From the NCBI RefSeq assembly GCF_001625215.2, contig NC_030387.2, positions 37,285,606-37,349,605 of the forward strand: DNA of 64,000 nucleotides, given 5' to 3'. Origin of the DNA: Daucus carota subsp. sativus. Its lineage: Eukaryota; Streptophyta; Magnoliopsida; Apiales; Apiaceae. Shown piece after piece: positions 11,456 through 24,390 of the stretch (position 1 is its first letter; each line of letters starts with the position of its first letter). Under the pieces are notes generated by a model that was not told where the DNA came from, searched no databases, and worked only from the letters and a program-made list of their open reading frames with translations. Made by a program: the position numbers and the translations under genes.

Positions 11456-14188
11456 ATCTTTGTGTATCGACCTACCCAGTGCATGCCCAATGACAAGGCA
11501 GCTTCTTCTGCTCTAATCTGGGAGGCAAATATCTCCGGAAGCAATAAAGCAGGGACAGGACCAGCACCAACAGAGAAGGACAACACATAACTGAAGCAGA
11601 CCAATAAGAGAAAGATAATAGTCCATTATCTAACACAGGTATATACTGAGACCAAAGCTCATTGTTAATAAAGAAGCTTAAAGGAGAATGATAAGAGCGG
11701 TATACAACTTACAGAACAGTCCCAACAACAGCTAGTGTGCCAGAATAGGGTGCAAGAACGTTCCAGGAAAAGGAGATTGAAAGTAGCAACACTGAAGCAA
11801 CCTTCAAAAAAGATTAGGAAAAGTTGGATGAAATGTGTTACAAAACTTGGTTAAAGGTTTCCCCAGATTGCTAAAAAGGAGCATATACTAAGATATTATA
11901 ATTGTCTGAGGATGAAAGAGCGTAGATGATGATTCTTAACAGATCTTAGGCTTAATCCAATTTCTTTGAGCAAGTCTATGAGCTACATGCCTAAAAGTAT
12001 GAGAAATAGTTGCACACTACAATTCTATGATACCATTCCCGCGAAGCTTATAACAAGTAGACTTTTCCTTCCTCGCTTGTCCATAGGAAAAGATGCCTCA
12101 GTTGTGCCTGCAACATAATTGCAAACCAATCACTTGAACATTGCCTTCTTTAAAAAGATATTTAAAACTTCTATAAACTAACCAAAAAAATTTTGATGTC
12201 CCAACCAGAGCACTGGCTGCAACATCAGAGACTTTACCAGCACTGCAAAACACAGACGTGGAGTAATATACAACAGCGTTTATGCCAGCCAAATGTTTGA
12301 ACAGGAAGAGTGCAGCACCAACATTGACAACTGCACTGAAAAATTTAGAGGTCAGAGTGCTGTATTCTTACTAATCGGTGAATTAACGTGATAATTGACT
12401 AGAAGCAGCATCCAAACTGTCACATGATTCTACTTATAACGCGGCATCATTATAGAGTTCATCATTGAAAAGGAGCTCTCTTTCAGAAACAATTCAAAAG
12501 GCCCTAAATTCATTAGGGCGCTAATAATGTTCTATATAATTCTTTCCAACCAGTTCGAACATGTGCATTTTTCATTTTCTGAATTTGTACCTTTCCAGTA
12601 CCGGTTACTGAAGAGATTAAACCATCCAGCTTTTGGTTTTGTAGAACCTTGACTATATGCATCTAAATCATTCATAACTTCCACGACTCTTTCTTTTCCA
12701 AATAATCTTTCTATAGCTGATTTGGCTTCATAAAGTTTTCCTTGCTGCAATATCAAAGGATTTTGAGTAAGCATTACAGTTAGCTATGTAACATTCAACA
12801 AACATGGTAAAGGCATATAAATATGCACTTAACATTTCATGTTAAAAGAGCACATGCCCGGAATTGTAATAAAACCTGATAGAGCCATCGCGGACTTTCT
12901 GGAGAAACTGTCATTCCTACTGCCAATAGGACAGAGGGGATGGCTGCAATCCCAAACATAGTCCTCCACCTAACACAAGTAAATAAAGAATCATAATATC
13001 CATATGAAGAAGAAATATTTTAACGGCTGGCCTAGATCAGTGTTTGATTACGTAATGTTTTCAACACAATTCAGTCAGCTAAGTAGCTAAAAAATTATAC
13101 TCCTATTTATTTCCTGAAATATAAATGTGCATCAGGATATACCATAGAGGGTTTGATTCTAATGGAACTCCAGCCACCAATGCTGCAAGAATACCAACAC
13201 AAATGAACAGCTGGTTGATTAATCCAAGAGTGCCACGTATTTCAGCTGGTGATATCTGACCCCAATATTGACAAATCGATATAAAAAATAAATCATATAT
13301 TCAAGTAGAAATTTGTGCTTAAAAGCTACTACCTCAGATATGTACAGTGGCACAATGGTTGATGAGATGCCAATACCAATTCCAGCAAGTAAGCGTCCAA
13401 TTATTATCGTCTGAACATTATGAGCCGTGGCACTGGAAAATTAGGACTTGTCTCAGACTAATGGATTAACATTAAGTATGAAGCCCAGTAGCGAAAAAAG
13501 AAACAGACCACAGAAATGCACCAGCTGCAAGCGGGATTGCATCTATTTGAAACGTCTTTCTTCTGCCAAATTTGTCAGCCAATGCTCGTCCAGTAAATGA
13601 GCCAACAGTAGCACCAGCAAGAAGTATGCTGACAACCCATCCTATTTGTAATTACACCGTAAATACAGAAATATTATCCTTTTAACTGATACTTCTACAT
13701 AATATATGGCAATTGATCAAGTATTTTACTTGTAGACAGCATGCCTGACAAGGATTAATATTACGCTTATTATATAGCTTTACCAAAGAGATACAGGTCC
13801 TGTGTTATTTAATCAGGGAAGTGCCTTATGTTTTGTCTGAATGAAGTTGTCGGAAAACAGAATTATACAGTAATCTCATCAGAACCCCATGAAGAAGACT
13901 TACCTTGTAAGAAATCATTTTCAACAATTTCAAGATCCTTGGAAAGGTATTCGAGAGCGCCATTGACTACCCTGAAGTTGATGTACAGGAACATTCTTAG
14001 GAAACTTATGTTGTTTGATGATAGATAATTGGAGAAACCAAGTTACAAAGGTAAAATTAATCAATGACCTCAAGCTGTTATAAATGCGACGACCAGTTTC
14101 TATACAACTTAAACCCTTCCAGCCTTGCAACACAAAAGAAGGTAAAAAGTTAAGTTACCAGTTCTCCGGTAACAATTATTACGCTGAT

Positions 14189-14269
14189 CACTAGTACACA
14201 ATTTCAATTACTAGGTGATATAAAATCACTATTTCGGTGATCACCGGTACACAATTTCAATTACTAGAT
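14189..14269. repeat. Short direct repeat pair in transporter intron
   Basis: The phrase GTACACAATTTCAATTACTA, preceded by GATCAC, occurs twice about 50 bp apart. It may be a remnant of a small element next to the SINE-like sequence that follows. Confidence 0.5.
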
Positions 14270-14292
14270 GGGAATCTTGGGGTCATACTAAA

Positions 14293-14400
14293 ACCCCAAG
14301 AGGTGGCCTGGTGATTGTGGAGATTGTTGGAGAATTTGTGGTTAGGTGTTCAATCCCCGTGAGGGAGGACCGCGGTTTGCACTTATATCATGTTAAATTT
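14293..14400 (+). mobile_element. SINE-like, tRNA-derived sequence (candidate)
   Basis: Resembles an RNA polymerase III promoter: an A-box-like block TGGCCTGGTGATTG followed about 45 bp later by a B-box-like GTGTTCAATCCCC. It does not fold into a functional tRNA by eye. It lies in an intron of the transporter copy, and end duplications are not clear. Confidence 0.4.
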
Positions 14401-15089
14401 CTCAGAAAATATATCATATTTTATTAACGAAAGGTATGTCATTTTGAAAAAAATAATAAAATGAAAGGTGTTATTACCCTAAATGGTATCCGAATAGCAT
14501 GGCCCCCAAACAAGCAACTCCAACAAAAGGCAATACCGAACCAAAAGATTTTCCTTGCAATTTTGTGGGAGCAACATCCTCAAATTCTCCTTCTACAATT
14601 GAAAACTGATAAACTAGTTAGCTCACAAATGGATTTTTTAAAATATTATCTGCTGGAGAAGAACAGAAGTGTGATCCTTGCTGTGAAATTACAATGTGAA
14701 TAAAAGCAATGCAATGAGCATATAATACCACATATATTTAACCAAAAGCATGCAAGCCCTAGCACATAAGGACTATTAAAGTCAAAAAATCTACAACAAA
14801 GAAAGAATAAGCAGGGATTATGAACCGGAATCAGCAGAAAAAAGAAACCTGCAGCACGAGCCTTTATCGATCTGGGCTTGACCCATGTTGGGAACAAACT
14901 TACAACACTTCTTGTGGGAAGAACAAACGAAGAACTCCCTCTACTATGAAGGGGCAAGCCAACGCCAAGTAAAGAGTCTCTCTGAACGAAGCAAAGAACA
15001 GAGCTTCTCTTACTTGACTCTACATGAACTCCAAGCTGCTCAAAGTCAAATCCCAAATTTCCTTTCGGACCAAAACTTGATGCCTGCAT

Positions 15090-16784
15090 TTTCGAAAATT
15101 CCCTAACAAAAACAACATATGCACGCATGTATATCATAGGAGCCTAGGAAGTACTAGGAGGTATATATACAATAACATGAGTTATAAATGCAAGTTAACA
15201 TTGCAATGGGTCTTTTTAGTGCGTGCCTGTGTACACATCTAAGTAAATGATCTTTATTGGCGGAAAACCAATAAAAAGCCACCAAACTAAAAAACGGTTG
15301 TTAGTCTAGAAAATCCGATCGATAATTAGGAATGTTTGAAACTAAACTAACGAGGGATTAAATTAATGAAGTTAGTAAACCTAGGAGGGAACCAGGTTGA
15401 TTGTGTTCTCATTCTCGTTATGTCAGCTACTCGGGACGGTTGCTACGGTACAGTACAAAAGTGTTGGCGGAGATTTAACCACATATATTCATTTTTGGAA
15501 ATTTATCGAAATAGCATGAATATAAGAGGACAGAAACAAGAGGCACAAAGTAGTGTTGTTAAAGAATTTTAACTCACGCAGGCTCTTCCTTGCTCCCTTC
15601 AGCAAGACTCGCTGATCTCGGGCCGTCATCAATCTTTATGGTTTTGATGATAAGCAACCTCAAATGTTTTTATTTATTTTCTATTCGTGTTTTAAAAAAT
15701 TATCTATTTATTAAAAGTCTTCTTTACATCTTGGAAACTGGATTTTTGCTATCCATTTTCCAGATCTTCCTGCAAGTACTTACCCCATTTGGTATTGTTG
15801 TTACTAAGGGTTTTTCTTTTTTTGTTTTCCGTTGAAAAACAGGTAAAAACTATGTGAAAAAAATTGAAGAGGAAAAAATTGTCCCTTCTTAATTGTAGCA
15901 ACTTCCACCATCAAAAACATTAGCTATAAAATGAGTTAAATGAGTTAGCATATCAAATATAAAAAATACAGATAATTTGTTGAAAATTTGACACTTCAAC
16001 CATACACTCCTCTTATCTATAATTACAATCAATATTCTATGAACGACAATGTCTATATTTGTCGAACATCTACAAACGATAAGAAATTTGTAGGGAGATT
16101 ACACATCATTTGTTATCATTTGAACTGATATGTTTTATTTTATAACAATCTAAAATGTTAATAACATATTATTTTTAAAATATAGCCAAACAGTTATACT
16201 ATGTTATACTATTAAAGCACAATGTCTTACCGGCATAATAATGTCTTAAAAGTCCAACTTCGCCAAATATTATAGCCAATACTACCGAGATGCTCTTACA
16301 TTGTTTACAAATTGACTAAAAAAAATTCTTAATAATTATACGTGATAACTATATGGAGTCCTTTTCATCAATTTTTATAATTAAACTATTTTGTACGTCG
16401 AGATTTATAGACATCTCAGAAAGAAAACATTAAAATCACGAAAATTAAAAGCCACATTTACATTTTATGATACAATGCGAACGATTTTGTGATTATCCCG
16501 AACTCAGGTATCAATTTTAAAAAATAAGAATTCTGCCGATTATAAAACCATAACCATTTCATAGGATCATAAGGGATAAACCGTGATTATGCCTAAACAA
16601 AAAAGGATCATTATCACAAAGCAAAACTTCCAAATCTGACCAAATCAAACCCTAAATTATGATGCCATTTGGAATCTAATGCCTCTTTTCAACCCTTTCG
16701 GATCCAACCCGGACCCACCTTCAATTACAACGTTACAATCACTCAAATACCTTGTATACCCCGCCTCTCTCCAGATTATTAAAA

Positions 16785-16785
<1 letters not shown>
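15090..16785. other. Intergenic region between divergent loci
   Basis: Holds the upstream region of the transporter copy (minus strand) and of the gene at 16958 (plus strand). AT-rich, with no recognised gene or transposon. Confidence 0.4.

Positions 16786-16786
<1 letters not shown>

Positions 16787-16847
<61 letters not shown>
16787..16847. repeat. (CT)n microsatellite
   Basis: About 30 uninterrupted CT dinucleotides ending ~110 bp before the start codon at 16958, probably in the 5' UTR or core promoter. Pyrimidine-rich stretches of this type are common near plant transcription starts. Confidence 0.95.
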
Positions 16848-16849
<2 letters not shown>

Positions 16850-16957
16850 ATTAGACCGTTGGAACCTCAGAAAACACATTTAAAAACACACACTCCAATT
16901 TAATAAACAAAGCTCAAACCCCTCTCTCTCCCCCCAAAGCTCTGCAATTCAACAACA

Positions 16958-17578
16958 ATGGCAGCGCTAAAATCCCACAATCTCGAACCCCAGTTCACAA
17001 TCATCGACCCCACATCAATAATCCTCTCCCAATTCCAGTCCGATCACAACCTCTTACACCTCAAAACAGAGTCCATTTTCCTGGAGAGAGGGCCTAATTA
17101 CAAAGCATACGCTGATCTCCGTGAATCAAAGCTCCGATCAAAGAACAAATTCCCCCCACTGGATCAAGAACCTCCACTTACTCCACCAAGAAAACAAGTC
17201 AAGTTCCAGGGGAGCTTGATTCCAGGCCCTCCCAGGCGAAAAGTCTCCTCTGTTTTAGCTCAATCAGTGCCTGATTTTGCAGCTGTAGTGAGGAAGGAGA
17301 ATCGGAAGCCAATGATGCCTATGACACCGGTGATCGAAAAGGCAAGGACCCCGCCAGCAGGCTCGAAAAGTGGGAGAATGTATGGAGTTGGATCAAAATC
17401 TTGTGGGAGCAAGTCGGTTAATTCGGGTGAAAAAAGAAATGGTGGAGGCCTAATGGGGAGGAAAAGTTATGCAAGTATGGAAGAATTGAAGGGGTTGTCG
17501 TATGCAGCTGCGAATGCGATTAATAATGGTGGCGAAATCAGAGGAGGGAGGAGGACTATTTTGGGCTATAAACATTGA
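16958..17578 (+). CDS. Conserved plant protein of unknown function, single exon
   Basis: 206 residues, intronless. The start has a good plant context (AACAATGGC). Residues ~1-55 form a conserved-looking head (FTIIDPTSIILSQFQSD, then ESIFLERGPNYKAYADLRESKLR). A proline- and basic-rich middle (PPLTPPRKQVKFQG) and a glycine/serine-rich tail (YGVGSKSCGSKS; final ILGYKH) follow. No signal peptide, membrane helix or catalytic motif is visible. The sequence resembles a family of uncharacterised plant proteins, for which I know no established function. It is divergent from the transporter copy and has a (CT)n tract just upstream. Confidence 0.8.
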   Translation: MAALKSHNLEPQFTIIDPTSIILSQFQSDHNLLHLKTESIFLERGPNYKAYADLRESKLRSKNKFPPLDQEPPLTPPRKQVKFQGSLIPGPPRRKVSSVLAQSVPDFAAVVRKENRKPMMPMTPVIEKARTPPAGSKSGRMYGVGSKSCGSKSVNSGEKRNGGGLMGRKSYASMEELKGLSYAAANAINNGGEIRGGRRTILGYKH

Positions 17579-18240
17579 GCATACTTATAAAACAGATGAT
17601 TATCTATATATAATTTTTTTGCTTTTTTTTTTTTTTTTGGTTTAGAGGGGGAGGGGGTGGGGGGATATGATTATATGAAGATCGAAAGTTCGTTTATTTC
17701 AATTTTCAACAATGAGCCAGATAGGTGAAGTTTTTTTTTTGTTCTGCATTAGGAGAATTGTTTTATATGGTATTGAGCTTTGGCTTGAGTTTGATTGTTG
17801 ATATTGCAAGATACTATTTGATTTGATTTTTTATGTTTGTATAATTGTATCTCAATAAAAATTTGCTTCCTCTGATGCAAGTTTTACCATTTTGGATGCC
17901 TTGTTCAGATGTTCTTGATTGGATTGCTTTGAAATTCCAATAGAATCATCATGGTGATTCAGATTTTTAGCTGAGCTTCAACAGCATAGTATAAGTAAAT
18001 GGTACTTGCTTTTATGTGCTAAATTACAATAGTGTAACAATGTTTTAGAGTAGAATTTTTGGAGTACCTAGCATTTTCCTTAATAATTTTCAGACAGAAC
18101 TTTAGCAACATGTAAAACGCAAGCTTAAATGACATTCTAAAAGCAAAAAACTGCAATGGCTTGTAACACTGATGGGATTTTTACAGGATAAGAAGTATTC
18201 ACCTAATTAGGGCTAAAAAAAGAGTGAGATTAGGTTTACA
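17579..18240. other. Convergent 3' ends
   Basis: Region between the stop of the gene at 16958-17578 and the stop of the TRM-like gene on the other strand. It is T-rich with an AATAAA at ~17852. No additional gene seen. Confidence 0.4.
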
Positions 18241-21200
18241 TTAATAAGAGAAGTTCAATATGGTTAGTGGAAAGTCAATTACAATTTCATCCACTAAAAT
18301 CTGGAATATGTCTTCATCAATTGCAGAGCCAGTTTCAAATAGTTCAGTCTCGAAAGATCTGTCCAGGAAAGAACTCATCTCCTTCTCTATATGACCATCT
18401 GGAATCAAGCTAGCCAAGGCTTTCCAACTCATTATCTCCTTGACAATCTCATTAATCAGCACTTCAGCATTAATGCATGATGGCAGGTTTCTCGGTGTTT
18501 TGTTTTTGTACCTTAAGTGAGGACCGTATCTTGAATCCAGGTACTCAATAATGCAGTCAAAAAGAAAACCTTGAAGTGAAGTTCTTTTGTTGTCGAATCT
18601 GAAAGAGCTATTTGCACATAAAACACTTGCAAGAGTGTCCAATTCATCAGTAAGGAAACGGGATACGGAAAACCCTTTATTCATGTCATTATCACGTTGC
18701 ACTGAACTCCCGAGCAATAGTTCAGCATTTAAAATGACTTCCTTTGCATAGTCAAGCTCGGTTCCTCCTAGTCTAGAGCCAATATTGCCAACCCTGGATA
18801 ACAATTCAGAAGCATCGCTGAAAACATCTGTCACCAGCGGGAGACCAGGTCGTCCTTCGCTTAATGAGATTGTAGGATGATAATATGGCTCTAGTACTTG
18901 TGGTTTATTGCAGAGCAACTCTATCAAGCCATCCTGATGTTGATGCACTGTAATTATAAGATATAACTCACTTTGTTAGAAGACATAACCATTCTCACTT
19001 TATTTATCTGGAATCTAACATCAAAAATTATTTATCACAGGTGATTTGTACTCACTTACCTGAGGTATAATTTGTAGAGCTGAAAAGGCCACTAATTTCA
19101 AGAACAGATACTGGGCTCACACCATAGTTGCTGTCATTAGAGTAGCTCTGCAGATCTCCTATTCTCTTCGCTTTGGGCTGCAGAAGAATGAAGATTTTTT
19201 AGCTAAATGCTAAAGAACAGTATCGCTTAATCCATAGGGAGATATGATTTGGCAGGTATGTGGTGCTTAAGGTCCGGCTTGGGCACGTGTTTATATTTAT
19301 TTGAGAGGAAAACAAACCTGGAACCTCGCGTGTAAGTTTGGTGGATGGCCAGAGCAGGATGTAGCATTTCTCCCATATGGTTCAACAACCAGATTATTAT
19401 GATACAAAGGCGTTTCACTATCTAAGGCAGACATAAGCTCTTGAAGAATCATTGATGATGTTCGTTCTGGAGTGCTCCCTGATGCAAACTCATCAATCTC
19501 TTGATCTGTCAGCTCCTGCAGTTTTTCTTCTATAAGTGTACCTAAAGTATCTCCTTTCAGCAGTAATGTTTTCTTCGAGCGTATATGCTCAATGACATCA
19601 TTGCTGCAGAACACTTCATCTCCCATTTTACTTGTTTCTTCAGGGATTTCTTTTTGCTTCATGGGGGAACTGAAAGTGAAGGATATAACATCATTCTGCA
19701 CGCTGACCCTGCCAGTGGCTTTATTACTTTCTTGCTTACAAGTAAATTTGCTTTCTCTGCAGACCCGTGATTGACCATTTCCACTAACTGCATCTGATTT
19801 TGTATGCATTTGATTTCCAGAATGCTGAAAACCTGAACCTCCACCTTTTCTGATGACCTTCAAAGATTTCTGTCGAACAGAAGGTACATGAGAATCTGCC
19901 TTGTCCCTTGCACGCCTCTCTGTGTCATATTCAAAAATATCCACTTCAGTAGGCAGATGTTGCTGTGCTAGACCACTAGAACTCCGATTCAAGCCAACAG
20001 AATCCCTGCTCTCATTGCTCCTTGGCAAATTCACCACATTCACCTGATTTTGTGTGGGAAATTTCTGTTTGTAGGAATTGAAGCAATTCAAATCCTGTTG
20101 GCTCTTGCTCTGTTGGCTTGTCAATTGCCAACGATTTCGGACATTCCTGTGAAGAGGCATCCGGTATGAAATAGATCCAGTGTAAGATGACGCATTATGC
20201 ATAGCTTGATCTGCAGCAGTGATTTTTTCTTGATTATCCTGATTCACTTTTTCCTTTTCCGATTCAAAGGAAGACATCGGTGATCTTGGTCTAACTCTAC
20301 TAAAATCATGGGAAGAGTGGTTAACAGAATATGAAACAGATGGTTGTCCTACCAAATTTTGCCTAGAGTTCACAATGTTAAGCGGATTGTGACACCTGTT
20401 GACTGACTTGGAATCATTCATGACGTAAGAACCTTCCAACAAGCCATCTGTTGAACCTCTGGTCGCCTCAGTATTAACTGTATTAGCAAAAGTATGATGC
20501 TTCTTACTACTATCATGTAGAACAGACTTAGCTCTATTCCTCGATTTTAGCCCAGGTTCCAAAATTCTAGTAGCAGCATCAATCAGTCTAGATGCGTGTC
20601 TCCCAGATAAGCTCATTGAACTCTTTACCGGTGGAGCAAATTTCTGATGATAATTCTTTGATCTTGACAAAATATTCTTAACTGGTGCAGCCTCAGCTCC
20701 AAATCCAGTCACTGCATATTTGCCAGCACCAGATGATCCAGTCTTCTGAAGCTTCTGAGGCCTCAATTCATGCTTACTGCTGAAAGTTTCGGAATTCTCA
20801 GTATGTTTACCATATAAGCAGTCCTCAACTGTTTCCAGACCACTTCCGATTTCAGAACAAGAAGTTTTCTGTACAGCGGGCATAGAATCCAAACCCATAA
20901 GCCTAGCAACTAAGCCTGGAGTTAACATATCCTGCTTCTTTCCGGAATCAGGTACCGTAATGCTTTTATCAGTAATCTAACAAATATAAAAATATATCAA
21001 ATATTGCAAACCAAATATATCAGTTAATCTAACAATTAACAATAGACTAATAAAATTCCTGAGTGAATAAATACCAATGGAAACCGGGGCAGCTTGTCAT
21101 CAGATCCAAACTTCTTCGACGCCTGCTTTGCACCAGCTAAGACCATATTAAGCCAAAAGAATAGAAAGCATTATTGTCTTTATTTTCATATTTAATCACA

Positions 21201-21381
21201 AGAAGAAAATAACAGACATGTATTAACTTCCGAAGAAATACAAACCTTGGGTAAGCATTTTCTTCTTTTTCGTGATCCTGCGGTTCCAGTGAAAGAGCTG
21301 AAAGATTACACTAGTGCAACTACTTGGCTTATGAGATTTTTTCTCTGTAATGGCTACTAAGGAAGACACGGTATCACTCAT
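18241..21381 (-). CDS. TRM/LONGIFOLIA-like protein with DUF4378 C-terminus
   Basis: Five exons: 21246-21381, 21075-21136, 19318-20976, 19060-19177, 18241-18947. They encode 893 residues in a closed frame. The head has LFHWNRRITKKKKMLTQ; residues ~87-99 are VARLMGLDSMP, the motif shared by LONGIFOLIA and TRM (TON1-recruiting motif) proteins. The middle is long, serine-rich and probably disordered. The C-terminal ~160 residues (FLFDCIIEYLDSRY, INEIVKEIMSWKALA, DEDIFQILVDEIVIDFPL) fit DUF4378. Members of this superfamily act at cortical microtubules in organ elongation and division-plane control; that role here is inferred from the family. An exact TRM number cannot be given. The 1.66-kb exon 3 is typical of the family. 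Confidence 0.85.
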
Positions 21382-24300
21382 TTCTCCCTGGAAAAACCAC
21401 AATCTTAAACCCTAATAAGCAATAAGCACACACATCCCAAAATCTTAGCTATTCATGCACAAGCCCCTTAGCAACCCAAAATAAAACTCTCCTGGAACAC
21501 TCATACCAGTCATACGCAGCACGCGAGAGAGATATCATTGGACCAGGAGCCCGTTGATCGATCATTCAATTTCCAGCCTAGAAAATAAATCAACCTACTT
21601 TCTCTTTATGCACAATTCGAAAAACCCAATTTTGACTTCATCCAAAAATAAATCTAAAAAATTTAATCCCCCATACACAATAATCCACACTGCCTATCTC
21701 TGTAACAAAAATGATATCTATAGACAAAAAACAAAATTCGAACTCACCCAAAAATGACAAGCAATAATGTCTACAGGAAGCTTTTTGGAATGAAGCTACT
21801 ACACAGTAATAATAGTGTTTGATATCACAACAGCAAAGTCCTACTAAAGATCTTTACCAAATGTTCAGAAAACATTAAACCACACATCTTGGTAAAATTA
21901 AAGAGGGAATAAAGTGATGGTAAGAGTAAGAAGTGTAGATATGACTGCACATTTTTATGTCACATGGGGCATTCTGCTGAGGTTGCAAAGATGAAAAATG
22001 TAGTGGAAAAGCACTGTTTATAGATGTAAAATACAAGGCGTATGGTCCGGAACATATGAATCCAACAGAAAAAAACGCTGGATGTGAAGAACTCTTCTAG
22101 AGACGATTTTCCGCTGAATGATACTGTAGCACCCTCTCTGTATATATCAAAAACTTAGGATTAAGTTGTCCAAATTTTTTTTTTCTGCTGAACGTATGCT
22201 ACTAACACAGAGACCCGGACATCCGGACCCAAAATACAATGGTGGTAAAATACATTAGAGTATTGCACCGACACGTGAACTTGAATGTACTATTACTATA
22301 TTGTACAGAGCTTAAGCACTGACATACCAGAGGTCAGAGGACTAGACCAGACAACTCTCTCTCTATTGTTATTGCTGATGAAGCTTTATCATGCTCATTG
22401 ACTACATAGGTGCGAATTCAGAGTCCAGTACAAATAATAATATCAAGGGTCGGGTCCCTGACAAGCTATTGATGCAACCATCTCTGATCGGGAAAAAAAC
22501 AGTTAAAGATGGTTGCAGTCTTGCAAACAATCACTTGTCAGAGGCCAGCTGCCATAATATTAATAAATCTTACTATCTTAGTATAAGCTTACATAACAAG
22601 AATCAGTTCAGACAGTATAGTAGAAGAAGTTAGTGGTATTTTTGGTTACACATGCACTGTCCTGCCTAGCATGGGGAGACTTGAGAGGATGACAAACATT
22701 TGTGTTCTTGTCAAAATCCTAGGCGTCACAAGCAACAATTTACCTGTTTTTTTTCGAAATATAATTATATGTATATTCAAATTTTATACAGAGGAATGGA
22801 CAAAAGTTCAATGGAGCACATGATATAGAGTACTAAGTGGTAACATGTTTAGCTTATATTTTGCAATATTTTGTAAGCTGAATTAAACCCGAAAAGAATA
22901 TAAAAATCCATTATCAAATTTATGGTTTCATTGCTGGTGTTCAAGGTTACAGTATTTCTGTGCAGTTACAGTGATGTAGACTACATATATATATAGTGTT
23001 GTTCGTTAGAGGTGTCCATTTAACATTCTGGATGAACTTTATTTATTTATTTATTTTCCGGTTATATTTTGCTTCTTGTTATGCCTTATGACTTATGAGT
23101 GTTTAAAGAGTGAGGATCTTGGATAGTACATTTGTTTGCCAAAGTAGTACAGTAGAACTTTAGAAGTTACATGTGACTAACGTTTGATGTCCATGCCTCT
23201 TACTTTTATCTCCATACTTACAGCTTGTATGTATCGGGTTATCGTCAAATGTCTATTTATTATCCGTTAGGTCATATATATTAAACCCTAGAAAGGAATC
23301 GAACTTTTATACATGTTCACTAACAAATTCTTCCTCAACAGCAAATTTTTGCCGGCCGATTATAACTCCCCAGCATTATTTTTGATTGACCTTATACTTT
23401 ATAGGACAAGTTTAAGGTGTCCTGCATTATTACTGTCAGTATAGTACTGCACTACTTCATAAATGGCATTTATCATCATTCAAGACAAAATTACCAGAGC
23501 TTGATCATGAAATCACAAGAACTTATCAGATATATGGCCTACGGATAAGAGATCGTATCCAGTGTACTAGACTCCGAAGTTAACATGGTGTCTCCCACAT
23601 TGGCAAGTCCGCACAGTGTCCTTTGTATATTCAATTAAGTTCTTCAAAGTGATCACATTTTATAATATTAATCTGATCTCGTTAGCTTTACACACTCATT
23701 ATTCTTTGAAATGATTTACGTCATGATTCATTTCGCGATCCAAATTGGGATATCTGGCATTACTCATTCCAAATCAAATAACAAGCTTGTGATAATAACG
23801 GAATAAACACAACAAAACAAACATATCTTCCAAACTCCCAACAATAAGCAACCAAAACCCAATCTCTCAGTCCCCATCCCCAGAACCAGAAACATTAATA
23901 TTTCAAATCTTCACTCACATTACAACAAAACTAATCTGTCTTCTAGCCTTTGACCTCCAACAAAAAGAAAGCAACCAACACGAAAATGTATCGTATTTCA
24001 AACACACCATATGATAACACAAACTTTATCTCAGGTCCAACATATAAAAGCAACAAGGCCACAACGGCAACTTGTAAAAAGTTAACAATCTTATCCGAAG
24101 ACACACGATCCATGGACCATGAATGTCTGCTATCTAGACAAACACATTAAAACAACGTTGAAAAAAAAAACATCGCAAAAGTAAGGAAAAGGGGGGAAAT
24201 TGGAATGTGACAGCCATGAAAGGAAATGTTACCCGATTGTTTGATTGTTCTGCATCATCAGCAAGTGGTGTGTAACATACATTGGCCCCTCTCCTCTCCT

Positions 24301-24390
24301 TTTACTTATTACTGCTTTGATCTCAGAGTAACTGCAACAAATTACCGAAATCGAGCTTCCTAATGATCATGGAGTGGTTATCAGAGCTGA
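21382..24390. other. Long intergenic region, no gene recognised
   Basis: Includes the 5' flank of the TRM-like gene. The only structure noted is an 11-bp perfect inverted repeat (TGCAACCATCT / AGATGGTTGCA) around 22467-22515, enclosing ~25 bp. Short open frames here lack homology I recognise. Confidence 0.45.

Larger units (their letters stand above)
11142..15089 (-). pseudogene. Plastidic glucose transporter (pGlcT-type) copy, decaying
   Basis: Thirteen exons on the minus strand rebuild most of a plastid inner-envelope sugar transporter of the major facilitator superfamily, the family that exports glucose from starch breakdown. Exons: 14849-15089, 14478-14592, 13904-13971, 13509-13641, 13333-13432, 13143-13255, 12876-12969, 12591-12744, ~12188-12330, 12034-12107, 11713-11801, 11476-11590, 11142-11332. 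The N-terminus (MQASSFGPKGNLGF...) is serine-rich like a transit peptide. Family motifs are clear: LPFVGVACLG, LLAGATVGSF, ESPRWL, LAGINAVVYYSTSVF, SVGAGPVPALLLPEIFAS, ISNFVIGLYFLSVV (I replaced by V). Two kinds of damage show. Exon 9 ends in a run of seven T (minus strand) that leaves the frame one base out before exon 10. The last exon has a frame change and a stop before the tail SLEEIEL. A homopolymer sequencing error could explain the first but not easily the second. Confidence 0.8.

Noticed and set aside
13930-14133. Frame starting MLQGWKGL, resembling part of the transporter (LQGW)
   Set aside because: The true exon ends (13904-13971) and the next (13509-13641) already supply LQ-GW in frame. 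The match here is short and lies in intron 2.
16679-16903. Open frame over the CT microsatellite (long Ser-Leu repeat)
   Set aside because: Produced by the (CT)n tract; it overlaps the leader of the gene at 16958 and has no conserved sequence.
22467-22515. Hairpin considered as a microRNA precursor
   Set aside because: Arms of only 11 bp are too short for a plant miRNA precursor.
22391-22633. 80-codon plus-strand frame
   Set aside because: No family, no splice partners, and it spans a small hairpin; expected by chance in this AT-rich stretch.
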